From positions 28,590,001-28,654,000 of the forward strand of contig CP136893.1 of NCBI GenBank assembly GCA_034359265.1: 64,000 bases of DNA, in the 5' to 3' direction. Within the stretch, counting starts at the first letter, position 1; every line of letters starts with the position of its first letter. This stretch comes from Canna indica (taxonomy: Eukaryota > Streptophyta > Magnoliopsida > Zingiberales > Cannaceae). This document shows positions 10,739 through 21,152 of the stretch, in pieces. A program made the position numbers and the translations under genes. The notes under the pieces are model-generated. The model searched no databases. It was not told the DNA's origin and was given only the letters and a program-made list of their open reading frames with translations.

Positions 10739-13286
10739 TAAATTGAGAAACAACACCAACAGAATATGAAATTTCTGGTATAGAGGTCGTCAAATAAATT
10801 AAGCTTCCAACAAGCTGTCGAAACTTTTTAGCATCCTTCAGTAGTTTTCCTTCATCTTTCTTCAACTTGATATTTAACTCCATAGAAGTAGTCGTTTCTT
10901 TTGACTCTCCCATGCCAAAGCGATCTAAGAGACTCTTTGCATAGCCTCTTTGAGAAACAAAATATTCTTGATCTGATTTTTCCACTTCTAGACCAAGAAA
11001 ACATCCAATCTCTCCCAAATTTTTCATCTCAAAACGAATGGAGAGATCATTTCTCAATTTAGAACTTTTTGATTCATTATCTTCGGTTAATATCATATCA
11101 TCAACATATAATAGTACTAGGAGATGTAAATTTGATTCTAATTTTATGAATAGACTAGAATCTGAATCCGAAATTCTAAAACCACAGAAGATGAGGTATT
11201 GAGCAACTTTAACATACCAGGCTCGTGGTGCTTGCTTTAGGCCATAGAGCGCTTTCTTCAAACGACAGACATGATCTGAAAATTGCTTTGAAACAAAACC
11301 TTGGGGTTGCTCCATGAATACATCACGATCCAGCTCTCCATAGAGAAAAGCATTCTTAACATCAAGTTGCCACAACTTCCAATCTTTAAAAGCAGCAAGT
11401 GCAAAGATTGATCTCACAATCACCATTTTTGCTACAGGGCTGAAAGTCTCCTCATAGTTTATTCCATAACTTTGAGAAAACCCACGAGCAACTAGACGAG
11501 TTTTAAACCTATCAATTGTCCCATCTGACTTTTTCTTCAGGCGAAAAACCCATTTGCAAGTGACTAGCTGACAATTTTCTGGTTTGGTTACCAATTCTCA
11601 TGTCTCATTTTTGTTTAAAGCTTCAATCTCCTCTTGCATTGCATTTCTCCAATTTGGACAGCCCTTTGCATCTTCATAGCTTGTTGGTTCTCCTGCATCT
11701 AGTGCTCCTATAAAGAAACATGAGGTCACCATGCAATGATTAAGTTCTACCTCATAGTCCCTGAGATAGTTTGGTTGCCTTGTCTCTCTTGATGACCTTC
11801 TCACCACTTGTTGCTCACCATCTTCTTCTCTTTCAATTTGACTAAGAGCTGGAGGTTCATTTTCTGCTTCTTCATTATCTTCAGGAAATGAAAGCTTCAA
11901 AATATCTTGATCAACAAGTTTTTCAGCAGCATATAGAGACGATGCTTCATCAAACACCACATCTCTAGAAGTGGTGTACTTCTTTGTCTCTGGATCCATG
12001 CACCTCCACCCTTTTCTATAAGAGTCATAGCCAACAAATACACATTTTCTTGCTTTTGGGTCAAGTTTGGTTCTATTAGATTTAGGAATATGAACATAGA
12101 AAATAGAACCAAAAACTCAAAAATAACTCACATTTGGCTTTGTACCATACAAGACTTCAAAAGGAGATTTTTGTGTACCTGGCCAAGGAGGCAACTTGTT
12201 TGTCACATGGCAAGCACATTGAAAGGCTTTTGCCCAAAGCTCTCGAGGAAGATTCTTGTCATGCAACCACGAGAGACAAACTGAAGCAAGATAACCAAGC
12301 TTCCTCTCTGCAACTCCATTTTGCTGAGGAGTATATGGGCAATTCATCTGACGGAGAATGCCATTGTCATCACAAAATTTGAAGAACTCATCTGACATAT
12401 ATTCTCCACCATTGTCACTTCGGAGATATTTTATCTTTTTCCCGAATTCTTTTTCAACATCATTCTTGAATTCGATGAACTTGGAAAGTGCTTCATTCTT
12501 CTCTTTCAAAAACTTCACCCAAATGAACCTTGAGTGATCATCCACCAACACCATAACGTAGCGATGTCCATTGTAACTTGACGTTCTTGTTGGTCCCATC
12601 AGATCTGTGTGTACCAACTCGAACAATGTGGATCTCCGATTTGACGACCTTTTGAAAGGAAGACGATGAGACTTGCCATATTGGCAACCCTGACAGATCA
12701 CATCCTCGCGTACATTCTTCAAGACGGGCATGCCATCTACTAACATTTTGGAGGAAATCTGTTTTAATAGCTGATAGCCTACATGACCCAACCGAGCATG
12801 CCAAATTGTAGCACTATCGATTTGGCTTGTTTTCTTTACATAGGCTTCACCTGCTGACATAACAAACAAAGACCCTTTCTTCTCATCGGTAAGAATCACA
12901 TTAGCAGATATAGTTTTCATATTATCAAGCATCTTCACATCATTTGGACCAAACAAGACATATTTTCCAAAATCAGTAATTTGATGAACTGAAATTAAAT
13001 TTTTGGTCAAACCTGGAACATGATAAACATCATGTAACTTGATGTTCTTGGTTCTTGTATCATCAGCAGCATTGATCGTCACAACACCTTCTTTTACCAC
13101 TGGATAAGTCGAGTTATCTGCACTAACAATGACTCGTTCATCATGATGTTCATGCATCTCCGAGAACAAGGTGTCATTTTCGGTTACATGGTGAGAGTAA
13201 CCCGAATCAATGATCCACTCCTCCTTGTTGGCATAATTTACTGATGTTGGAGGTGACTTTGCTTCAACAGTAAAGCAATCTCTCAT
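10739..13286 (-). pseudogene. Copia-B pol: integrase and reverse transcriptase, RNase H deleted
   Basis: On the reverse strand from 13286: protease-region DSGYSHHVTEN, pre-integrase CQGCQYGKSHRLPF, integrase core HTDLMGPTRTSSYNG, VDDHSRFIWVKFLKEK, LRSDNGGEYMSDEF and PYTPQQNGVAERK. After frame breaks near 12116 and 11597 comes the reverse transcriptase: KWVFRLKKKSDGTIDRFK, WQLDVKNAFLYGELDRDV, KALYGLKQAPRAWY, LLYVDDMILTEDN (YVDD box), MKNLGEIGCFLGLEV. The frame reaches YSVGVVSQFI and then reads into LTR sequence until a stop at 10632. RNase H is therefore absent, not just mutated. Confidence 0.9.
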
Positions 13287-14125
13287 TTCAGTTGATCATC
13301 TCCTTCTTTAGTACTCGCAACATTAGCTTTGGAAAGTTTCACACGGCAATTCTTCTTGATAAGCCCAAGTTTCCCACACCTGTAACATTTGAATGTCTTT
13401 TTACCTTGTGAATTGCCATCTTTTTTTGTATTTGAACTTTCTTCTTTGCTTTTGTTCCCGGTCGATGCATTCTTCTTATTTGATTTTCCTTTTGAGAAGA
13501 GAACATCAGATTCAAAATTCTTTGCCATTTGTTTTGCCAAAGCTTCTTGATTAGAGAGTAGATTCTCTAATTCTTCTATAGAAGGTTGTTTTGACCACCC
13601 TTGAATGGAGGTAACAAAGGGCTCGTACTCCTTTTTTAATCCACGAATGAGATATCGACGTAGGTGGGCTTCACTAATTTTTTCATCTGTATCTATCTCT
13701 GAAATTTCAGCACAAATACTTTTAATTCGTAAAAAGTATTTTGAAATTAACATACCTTCCTGTTTTAATAATGCCAATTAGTTCTCCAGTAGTTGTAACC
13801 ATGCAGTATTCTTCTTGATAAATAATCTTTCAAGAGTTTCCCAGACTTCTTTTGAAAAACTTACATCACGAATATGATCAATGAACTCTGTGCTAATAGA
13901 TGTCCTCAAAGCAAAGAGAGTCTTGCCACACTTGATCTTCCATTTTCTTCGTGATTCGGCATTCCTAGGGGTATCAATAGGAATTCCTGCATCAACACCG
14001 GTTACTAATTTTCATATATCCTGACCTTAAAGATATGCCTTCATACACATTCTCCAATATTTGTAATTGTTGCCTACAAGTTTTTTCATCTTGTTTCGAG
14101 TGTTTCTGCCATTAGCAATCTCCAT
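13283..14125 (-). pseudogene. Copia-B gag
   Basis: Begins on the reverse strand near 14125 with a MEIANGRNTRNKMKKL-like start and NNYKYWRMCMKAYL, the N-terminal motif of Copia gag (UBN2 family). After a stop near 13778 it reads LALLKQEGMLISKYFLRI, then GLKKEYEPFVTSIQG and a CCHC zinc knuckle, CYRCGKLGLIKKNC, near residue 135 of the second frame. It overlaps the start of the pol frame by four bases. The gag-pol boundary is a frame change, which may be real or decay. Confidence 0.8.
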
Positions 14126-14975
14126 TGTTGCATAACTAGAAAAAAAATCTATCACACTCAAATCAAATTAGGATAAAAATAAACTTGGTCTTTGAACGAA
14201 GAGAGAGGCCTTCAATATTTAATCATGCACTTTTTTTTTTCTTTTGACGTGAAGAAGAGAATGGGGCCCACTGCTCGTTAATTGTTGTGCGCCTCTTCCT
14301 GGAATTTAACACATCACCTCCTTTTTTTTCTTTTTTCTTTTTCTTTTTTTTTTCTTTATCACGTGGCTGAAGGGAAGAGAATGAGCCCACTAACTTTAAT
14401 TCTTGTATCACCTTTTTCCTGGAGAAAGATGTCACGTGAACACTCCTTTTCTTTCTTACTGCTTCTTCCTCACGCAAGAATGAGGAAACTATGGCTTCTT
14501 CCTCACGCGAGATGAACAAGCTGGGATAAATTTGCGACGCCTTCACAGGGACGTGGTGCTTCTTCCTAGGATCAAGACTTGACGCTCCTCCTTCCTGCCT
14601 AATGAAGCCGGCAGATCTTCTTCACGGCAGCAACTAACGTCGGGCAGAGGAGATGACGCTTCACGCGTCCTGAATCACCCGAGTGGCAGGCAGGTTTGGT
14701 TCACGTCGATGCTGGTCGGAAGACAACGACGGATAGGGAAGGAGCTGGTGCAATCTGGCGTCTTCGGCAAGATGATGCGACTCCGAACCCGGCGCTAACC
14801 AACGATACACAAACTAATTGGTGAAAGAGAAAAGCGCACCTTCATCTTATACGTATAGGATCCAAGTGCCCCCGGCATCCAAGTGTGACTCGGCCCGCCA
14901 GGTCTACACGCCAACAATCTTCCCCTCAGCAATCGCCAACTACGACTCGAACCCGGGACTCCGGCTCTGATACCA
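14126..14975 (-). other. Copia-B 5' leader with primer-binding site
   Basis: Non-coding leader of about 840 bp between gag and the 5' LTR, containing T-rich runs (14320-14360) on the plus strand. TGGTATCAGAGCC (reverse strand, 14963-14975) abuts the LTR and is complementary to the 3' end of initiator methionine tRNA, the usual Copia primer. Confidence 0.75.
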
Positions 14976-15473
14976 TGTTATAAAATCAGTCTTGGACCTA
15001 ACTCCACCTCAAAAGCTAGCTCATAGGGGGAGGATTGTCCAATCTATTTAAAGGCTATCTAGACCACAACCTCAACAAATGTGGGATTTTAACACACCCC
15101 GCTCATGCCCAGAATCCACATTTGGAGCGTGAAATTTTATAGGTGGTCCACTCTCAATCATAAGTTTGGTTCTGATACCATATAAAAAATAGAGATTGAA
15201 GAGAAAATAAAATGTAGATTGCATTGATTAATGGAAGCATAACAGCTTTTTATAGGTTTTACAATGAGAGCTTGATAAATTCTAGATCCTAAAGATAAGG
15301 AAATACTATTCCATAAAAACCATAAACTAAGGATAATGACCCACTAACATAACCACCGGTAACATGATAAACACTGTTAATTAAAATTAAATAAGATAAA
15401 TGTGAGACTTGGTAAACTAAGCCTTGATAGCCACTAAATTTGGAGAACAAGGAAGTTCCACTAACTTTTAACA
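14976..15473 (-). repeat. Copia-B 5' LTR
   Basis: 498 bp on the reverse strand, TGTTAAAAGTTAG...TTTTATAACA. The TATA box is CCTATAAAAAG at about 15247-15256 (reverse strand). An internal string TGGTATCAGAACC at 15168-15180 looks like a second primer-binding site, and the 205 bp after it contains its own TGTTAAAATCCCAC...TTATAACA segment (about 14976-15093). The LTR may therefore be a composite of two shorter terminal repeats. Confidence 0.75.
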
Positions 15474-15522
15474 GATGTAGGTTAGAAAGGGGTTAGGGTG
15501 TGGATGAGGTTTAGGAGGGGAT

Positions 15523-15530
15523 TATAAAAT
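15523..15530 (+). promoter_or_regulatory. TATA box of the Gypsy-1 LTR
   Basis: TATAAAAT followed by C-rich sequence. The Gypsy-2 LTR has TTATAAAAG at the same relative place (34549-34557, reverse strand), so this is likely the LTR core promoter. Confidence 0.6.
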
Positions 15531-15846
15531 CCCCCTCCCCTAGGGCTAGGCGGCTCCTTGTTGGAGCCGCACAAGCCGCCGAGAGAGAGATAGGAGCCGC
15601 TGAGCCGCCGCTCCTCTCCCCCTCTCTTGGGAGCCAAGCCGCCAAGCAGCCGACTCATCCTCCCCTTCCTTGTGAAGCCGAGCCGAGGAGGAGAGAGAGG
15701 AGTCGCAAGCTGCCGCCCCTCTCCACCTCTCTTGGAGCGGCCGCCCAATCCTTTGAGGAGCCGAGCCGCCGCCGCCGTCGCTTGTTGAGACCGGATTCGA
15801 AAGTCGTCGATCAAAAAAATTTCTCTCTTTTCCTCTTCCTAATCAG

Positions 15847-17487
15847 GTGAGTGGTACCTCTCCTCATCTTGGGTTTTCTTTCGTGTTTCTTGAGCCGATC
15901 TTGAAGATTGATGCTTTTCTTGTCGGGTTTTTCATCGACTCTCGAGTTTCTTGCCGATTCCTCTTGTTGTCATGAAAGAGGGGGCCGAAGACCCCCCCCC
16001 CATGGGGCTCGGCAGCCCTAGGACTACCCTAGGGGTGTTCGGCCAAGGTGTGAATAGGGTTGCTCTCAAGGTGTTCGATGAAATGTCTAAGAGAAGTTCT
16101 TGATGGTTTCTTTGAGATCTAGGCTTTGGATTAATTACCTTAATTAAGTTTCTATGATGCCAATGCATGATTTGTATCTAGATATAAAATTTCAGCATGT
16201 GAATCTATGTTTTGCATGTGAAAAGATTTAATCTTGATGTCATGTATATTCTTGTTTGGGGTTCTTGGTTTTGATGCATGAGTCTTGATTTAAAGATGGT
16301 GTGGATGCATGCTAAACCTGGATTATGAATTATGATTTAATCCTTGTATGATTTATCTTGATGTTATAAATATGTTGGGGTGGTAATTAAGGATTTAATT
16401 ACTATAATTTTCGGATTAATTACCTTGACATGCTGAAACTCAAACTTGTTGGAATTTCATGGTGAAATTATTAATTTAAGGCTGATTTTATAGTCTCTGT
16501 TGAGATGCGTATAGTTTACTGAACATAGTTGTGTAACCTATTATTTTAACCAGAAAATATAGTCTGAAGCCATAGGACACACTTTGGAAATCAGATTCGG
16601 CTTTGGTGCACCAGTTTTAGGCTCAACAGTAAACTAAAAATAAAATCCCTAAAACAAAATCCTAATTTCGGCTATGGAAATTTTAGTTGTAGAATTAAAA
16701 TTCAAATGACAGCATAATCTATTAAGAGTCAACAAAATAATTTATCTGCATGAAATAAAACTTCATGGGTTGATGATATTACGGGTTTAGGCATCGGGAT
16801 CGGGCATAGAGTGTTGCGGCGTTTTCTAGTAAAGACACCCCTAAGACATCGTAGGAGACACTTGACTTAGGTCTTGTTAGCGTCATATATTTATGAATGG
16901 CGGGGAGGCTCGGATAGGAGCTGGACTGTGGGCTTGGCCCGGAAGGTTGGATGGTTAATTCCCAACCTGTGTTAAAGGAATAAGTTCGGATGGGCGAATC
17001 TCGATTATTCCTGTAATTATTTATGGAACAAGTTCGGATGAGCGAATCTTGATTGTTCCTGCGTTTCTTGTGGAACAAGTTCGAATGGGCGAATTTCGAT
17101 TGTTCTCGAGTTTCTTTTTTTTTTAAGGAATAAGTTCGAATGGGCGAATTCCAATTATTCATACATTACCTTTAAGTGTATGATTATAGGATAAGCTCTG
17201 ATGGGTCAATCCCGATTATCCTTATAACCCTTGAGTATGATTTGTTGCCTTAGTGCATGGATAGGCTGAGGTCTGTTGTTCTTCACTGCTAAGTGAATAG
17301 GTTTGTCTTTGGGCATGTGATAGTTAGATGGCCTGTTAGCTAGCCATACCACTTGTTGCATTATCCATGTATGAGACATGTGCATTTATTCATATATCTC
17401 TGTGGTTGGATTTTTTGGTGGGGGTTGGTAGAATCGCTCACTGAGTTTCTTTGAACTCACCCGTTGTTTATTTCTTTTTTTTTGCAG
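15847..17487 (+). other. Possible leader intron in the Gypsy-1 LTR
   Basis: A strong donor (CAG|GTGAGT at 15846/15847) and a strong acceptor (a long T run then TTTGCAG|AG at 17487) bracket 1641 bases of non-coding LTR sequence. Gypsy-2 has a comparable CTTGCAG|CAC acceptor near its LTR end. Splicing within the LTR is inference; no transcript evidence is available. Confidence 0.4.
16977..17222 (+). repeat. Five hairpin-forming repeats in the Gypsy-1 LTR
   Basis: Units starting at 16977, 17035, 17072, 17127 and 17188 each have the form GGAAYAAG-TTCGRATGRGCGAAT-...-TTRTTCC. The ends of every unit are complementary (GGAATAA with TTATTCC, GGAACAA with TTGTTCC) and the middle pairs TTCG with CGAA, so each can fold into a 35-nt hairpin. 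Compensatory changes between units (AAT/ATT versus AAC/GTT) preserve the pairing. Confidence 0.75.
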
Positions 17488-17903
17488 AGCCTGACCAATG
17501 AGGTGGGATGAAGCACTTGGCGTGGCTGGAAGGTGGAGGAGCCACATTGATCTCATAGCAGTCCTAGTTATGGGTCATAGTCGAGTCTTAATTTGGTAGA
17601 TTTATCATACACTTGTGTTTTAGTATTTTGGAATTGTAGTCCCTTGGGGACATTCATGTTTTTCATTCAGATTTTACTTGTTAAAGTAAACTGTTAAACT
17701 TTGATTTGCTTATTTCTGCACTTTAAATATTTTGCTAAAAACTTTGCTTTTTAGATGAAATCTATTTTGGTTTCTCATTCATAATAAAATTTGTTATTCT
17801 TTTCGCTATGATTTATTATGAGTTGGCATGTGCATGAAATATAATGTGTGGTATAAGCACGTATATCCCGACCGGTCATGTGACCTTAAATTGGGGCGTG
17901 AGA

Positions 17904-19507
17904 CGAGGGCCTCCGGAGGTTACATATAAAAATCTAAGCTCTAATTATAAAATTTAATACACCATTGCTCCATGTTGCAATATATACTCCATTTTTCATT
18001 ACATCTTATTATTTTGGATCATTAACTTTGCAAGCTTATATATTATCGTCAATCCTAAAATATATTATGAATAAAATCATTAGTACAATATTTATCTTAT
18101 TGTCAAAACAAAGATCGTAATCTACGTTCAAAATCTTAGGCAAACGTATGTTTAAACTTGGACATAATCAATATTAATTTTCATTAGTATAACTTATTAA
18201 GGTTACTCTTTTAGCACAAGTTCTAGTTTTACTACCCTCTAAGATAAAGTAGTACAATGATACAATAAAACTAGATAACCTAAAACGAGTTAGAGGATAT
18301 ATATATTCACGCCAAGGGTGTTTGGTTGCATGCATTAGAATTGACTACAACTAATTTATAAATGAGCTACAATTAAAAAGTCTACCAGTAAAATATGCAA
18401 GTTGCAAATAAAGCTCAATCTCCTGTCGATTACTTTTATGCGGTTAGCCAAATACTTATAATTGTAAGATGCAAATATATTTATAGGCAACCAAAAATAT
18501 TATTCATAAGCATTTTGACATGCAAGCAATTAAAACGCTCCCTAAAAGAAGCTAGGTGAGCAAGAACAACTTTCCTCATCAAAATCTATCTCAAATATTT
18601 CATCAAAGCGCAATAAACCAAAAACCCGATTTTAAAATTAAAATAACATAAATATTAAAAAGTAGTCATCACACTAAAAGTGTAGTGTATAATGCTCATA
18701 ATAAACCCATATGTAAATACACATATATTTTTAAATTAAAAAAAAAACCAACATCAATATCTTGATTTTATATTTAGAACTAATTATGAACATATATATA
18801 TATATATTAAGTACTTTAAATGAATGTATATATATAGTAAATTAACTAATAATTTGCTATATATGTAGAAAAAAGAAAATTTTCAATCTTATCATCATCA
18901 CCATGAAAGTGGCTATTCATTAGGAAGAGGTGAGATAATATAATTACTGTATAAGGAGGGAAAGTTCCACATTACCAAAAGAAACAAAATGATGAGGCAA
19001 TCCAAAATCCTGAGCTGCTATTGGACTTTGTCTTGCATCAATATCACTTTGTATCAATTCATTACATCAAGACATAGATTCATATTAAAATTAAATCATA
19101 AGCATTTTTTTTCAGATTTTTGTAAGCTCTGATGTGTAATCTTCCTCAACATATATGTTGACCATCAACAGTAGGGAAATTCCTAAATATGAGGATCTCT
19201 CATCCACTGTGCTTGATTCATTAGATTATGTGTCCTATATTTTTAAGGATTAATAAATATAAATACTAACTAAATAAAAAGTCATCGGTATATAATGATT
19301 GAAAACCTAACTATGAATATTAGAATGAAGTGGATCTACGTCAAATTAATCCAAGTGAATATTGTGGCAAGTGTCAATAGATAGAGGTGTTCAGTATATC
19401 TTCACAAAAAATGTGCAACTGGTTCAATCCAAAACAAACCCAATTAAATGTGGCTTAATTCAAACTTTTATCCCCGGAGTTTAACCGTGCTAATATTTTT
19501 TATTAAA
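17904..19507. other. AT-rich spacer
   Basis: No coding frame, terminal repeat or RNA gene recognised. Contains short TA runs (18792-18806) and poly-A/T tracts, ending in a T-run/A-run block at 19508-19532 that may mark the poly-A tail of the LINE to the right. Confidence 0.5.
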
Positions 19508-20797
19508 TTTTTTTTTTTAAAAAAAAAAAAAACAGCCTTACCTCCAAGGCCATAGTTTTGGGTAAATAAAGCATTGGACCATAGGTCGTACATTCCTCAC
19601 CAATCCTCTGCATACAATCATCTCCCTCTTGGTAAGTATGAATATTATTGTTATTCAATCCAATTACATAATCTCCTTCAAAACATTATCTCCACAATTT
19701 AAACTACTTATATTCCCATTACAATTTCCATTTATATTGTTACTCAAGCAATCGTTGGTTATCAGAATCTCAGTTTTCCTCACAAAAGTTTTGCTACAAC
19801 TTCCATATATGGAGGCCAAATCAACCATGGACCAGCACTCATATGGTGAGCCATTTCATTCCTCTCATATGATTCCAAGAACTAACTTTGTTTCTATTAC
19901 CCACTTCTAAGATATCCTTCAATAAGTTTTTTGCATACCATGGGGCCTTGTGTACACTGTTCAGCAACTCCACCATATACTTGCAATCTGAGAACACTCT
20001 GAGATGCTTAAAGTTCATTTGTTCTAGTTTGAGTAGAGCAACACACAGTGTCTTTATCTCAGCCATCATTGCTTAACTGATCTACTGAAACTCATAACCA
20101 TAGTTCCTTTACTCTTATTTCCTACACAAAAACTCAGTCCAGCTTCCTTACTATGTCTTGATCAGGCAGCATCACAATAAACACTTACTACCTCATCAGT
20201 TTCAGCTTCTGGGTTATACTAATCATCATCCCTCACTTGAGACTTGCTGAAGCATTTTGCCTTGTTCCCATCTGATGCTCAGTTTCTCCATATCTCATTT
20301 TAGTCATCATCTTGCTTATTAAGGAGTTGATACGATATTCTTTTTCATTGAAGCACATTCCATTTCTATTTTTCCATAGAATCCAGTGACCTACAGCAAT
20401 AACCCCTAGAATCTCAACCATTGTTTTCCTTCCCAACTTGTTACCTTCCTCCATCCACTTTACTTGATATCATTGATCTCTAAACTCAAATTTGTATTGA
20501 TAAGGTTTTCAACCCGGTTCTAGAACTGCTCAGCTAGCCTACATTCATAAAATATGTGCTTGCTATTGTCATCCCCTTCCCTGCATACATAACAACAGTG
20601 TGCTTCTATTTTAGTTCTTTTTGCCAACAAGAATGTAGTAGGCAACTTCTTTTGCAACAGTTTCTATGCAAACAATTTAATTCTTGGGATAACTTTTAGA
20701 TTCCAAAGTAGCCTCCAATTCACCTCCTCTTCATTAGGATTTCTCTCATTTGTTTTCCTCTAGTCTTGGACAGATGAATTTGTATTTAACTTCCTTT
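19508..20797 (-). pseudogene. LINE C-terminal part: zinc-binding region and RNase H
   Basis: Reverse strand, reading leftwards: a CYVCREGDDNSKHIFYECRL-like block near 20520-20600 (C..C....H....C, the zf-RVT region of plant LINEs), then VIAVGHWILWKNRNGMCFNEK near 20380 (the linker W.IW..RN), then an RNase H segment at 19839-20069 with MMAEIKTLCVALL and LRVFSDCKYMVELLN (A...E..A and the D of xSDC/S). The T run at 19508 on the plus strand is compatible with the element's poly-A tail. Stops split the frame. Confidence 0.8.
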
Positions 20798-21152
20798 CAC
20801 TACAACACAATTGATCTATAGAGACAAAATTAGAGACAAAATTAGAGACAAATTATATTTTTATTTCTAAATCTTCACATTTAGAGACTAATAGACACAA
20901 AATTTGTTCCTAATTAGCCTCTAAAGATCTATAGAAATAACAACAACAACAGAGTCACTTAATTGATTTGACTCTAAGCTATAGAAATTATACCAGCAAC
21001 AGAGTCACTTAATTGATCTGACTCTAAAACTATTTTTAGAGACTAATTAGGAACAAATTTTGTATTTATTAGTCTCCAAATGTGAAGATTTAAAAACAAA
21101 AATCTAATTTGTCTCTAATTATGTATCTCCATATGCCAATTGTGTTGTAGTG
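20798..21152. mobile_element. 355-bp fold-back MITE with CACTACAACACAATTG ends
   Basis: Perfect 16-base terminal inverted repeats CACTACAACACAATTG, extended into long imperfect arms (for example ACAAAATTTGTTCCTAATTAG on the left with its complement on the right), flanked by CTTT on both sides. The centre holds two copies of AGAGTCACTTAATTGAT. It interrupts the LINE between the zinc-binding region and the region after the reverse transcriptase. Confidence 0.8.

Larger units (their letters stand above)
10536..15473 (-). mobile_element. Copia-B: complete-ended Copia element with truncated 3' LTR
   Basis: Reverse-strand Copia order (gag, integrase, reverse transcriptase) bounded by a perfect 5-bp target duplication, GATGT at 10531-10535 and 15474-15478. 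The right end is a 498-bp 5' LTR with primer-binding site. The left end is only the last ~203 bp of the same LTR, joined directly to the reverse transcriptase, so RNase H, polypurine tract and the first ~295 bp of the 3' LTR are missing. The element sits in the LTR of Gypsy-1 about 45 bp upstream of that LTR's TATA box. Confidence 0.9.
5525..17903 (+). mobile_element. Gypsy-1: Tekay/Del-like Ty3-Gypsy element, 5' part lost, with three foreign insertions
   Basis: Forward-strand order gag, protease, reverse transcriptase, RNase H, integrase, chromodomain-like tail, polypurine tract, long 3' LTR. The 5' LTR and the start of gag are missing where LTR-2 ends at 5524. A CACTA fragment (7080-7734) splits the reverse transcriptase, and Copia-B (10536-15473) splits the 3' LTR. 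Without Copia-B and its TSD copy the 3' LTR is about 2.7 kb. Long LTRs and a C-terminal block reading PLVKVRWEHHSG fit the chromodomain-bearing Tekay/Del lineage. Gypsy-2 in this window is a relative. Confidence 0.85.
10270..17903 (+). repeat. 3' LTR of Gypsy-1, interrupted by Copia-B
   Basis: Runs from TATAATATCC after the polypurine tract to ...TTGGGGCGTGAGA near 17903. That end aligns with the Gypsy-2 LTR terminus (...TTTTGGGGTGTAACA). Bases 10531-10535 and 15474-15478 are the GATGT duplication around Copia-B, and LTR sequence resumes at 15479. It holds a TATA box (15523), a GC-rich transcribed leader (about 15545-15800), a plausible long intron (15847-17487) and five hairpin-forming repeats (16977-17222). 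Confidence 0.75.

Noticed and set aside
14940..14965. tRNA or tRNA-derived SINE suggested by GGGTTCGAGTC next to the primer site
   Set aside because: No A box or cloverleaf can be formed. The string is in the leader of Copia-B beside its primer-binding site.
15482..15814. Reverse-strand 110-codon frame rich in G, R and L
   Set aside because: It falls in the GC-rich leader of the Gypsy-1 LTR, antisense to LTR transcription, with no recognisable motif.
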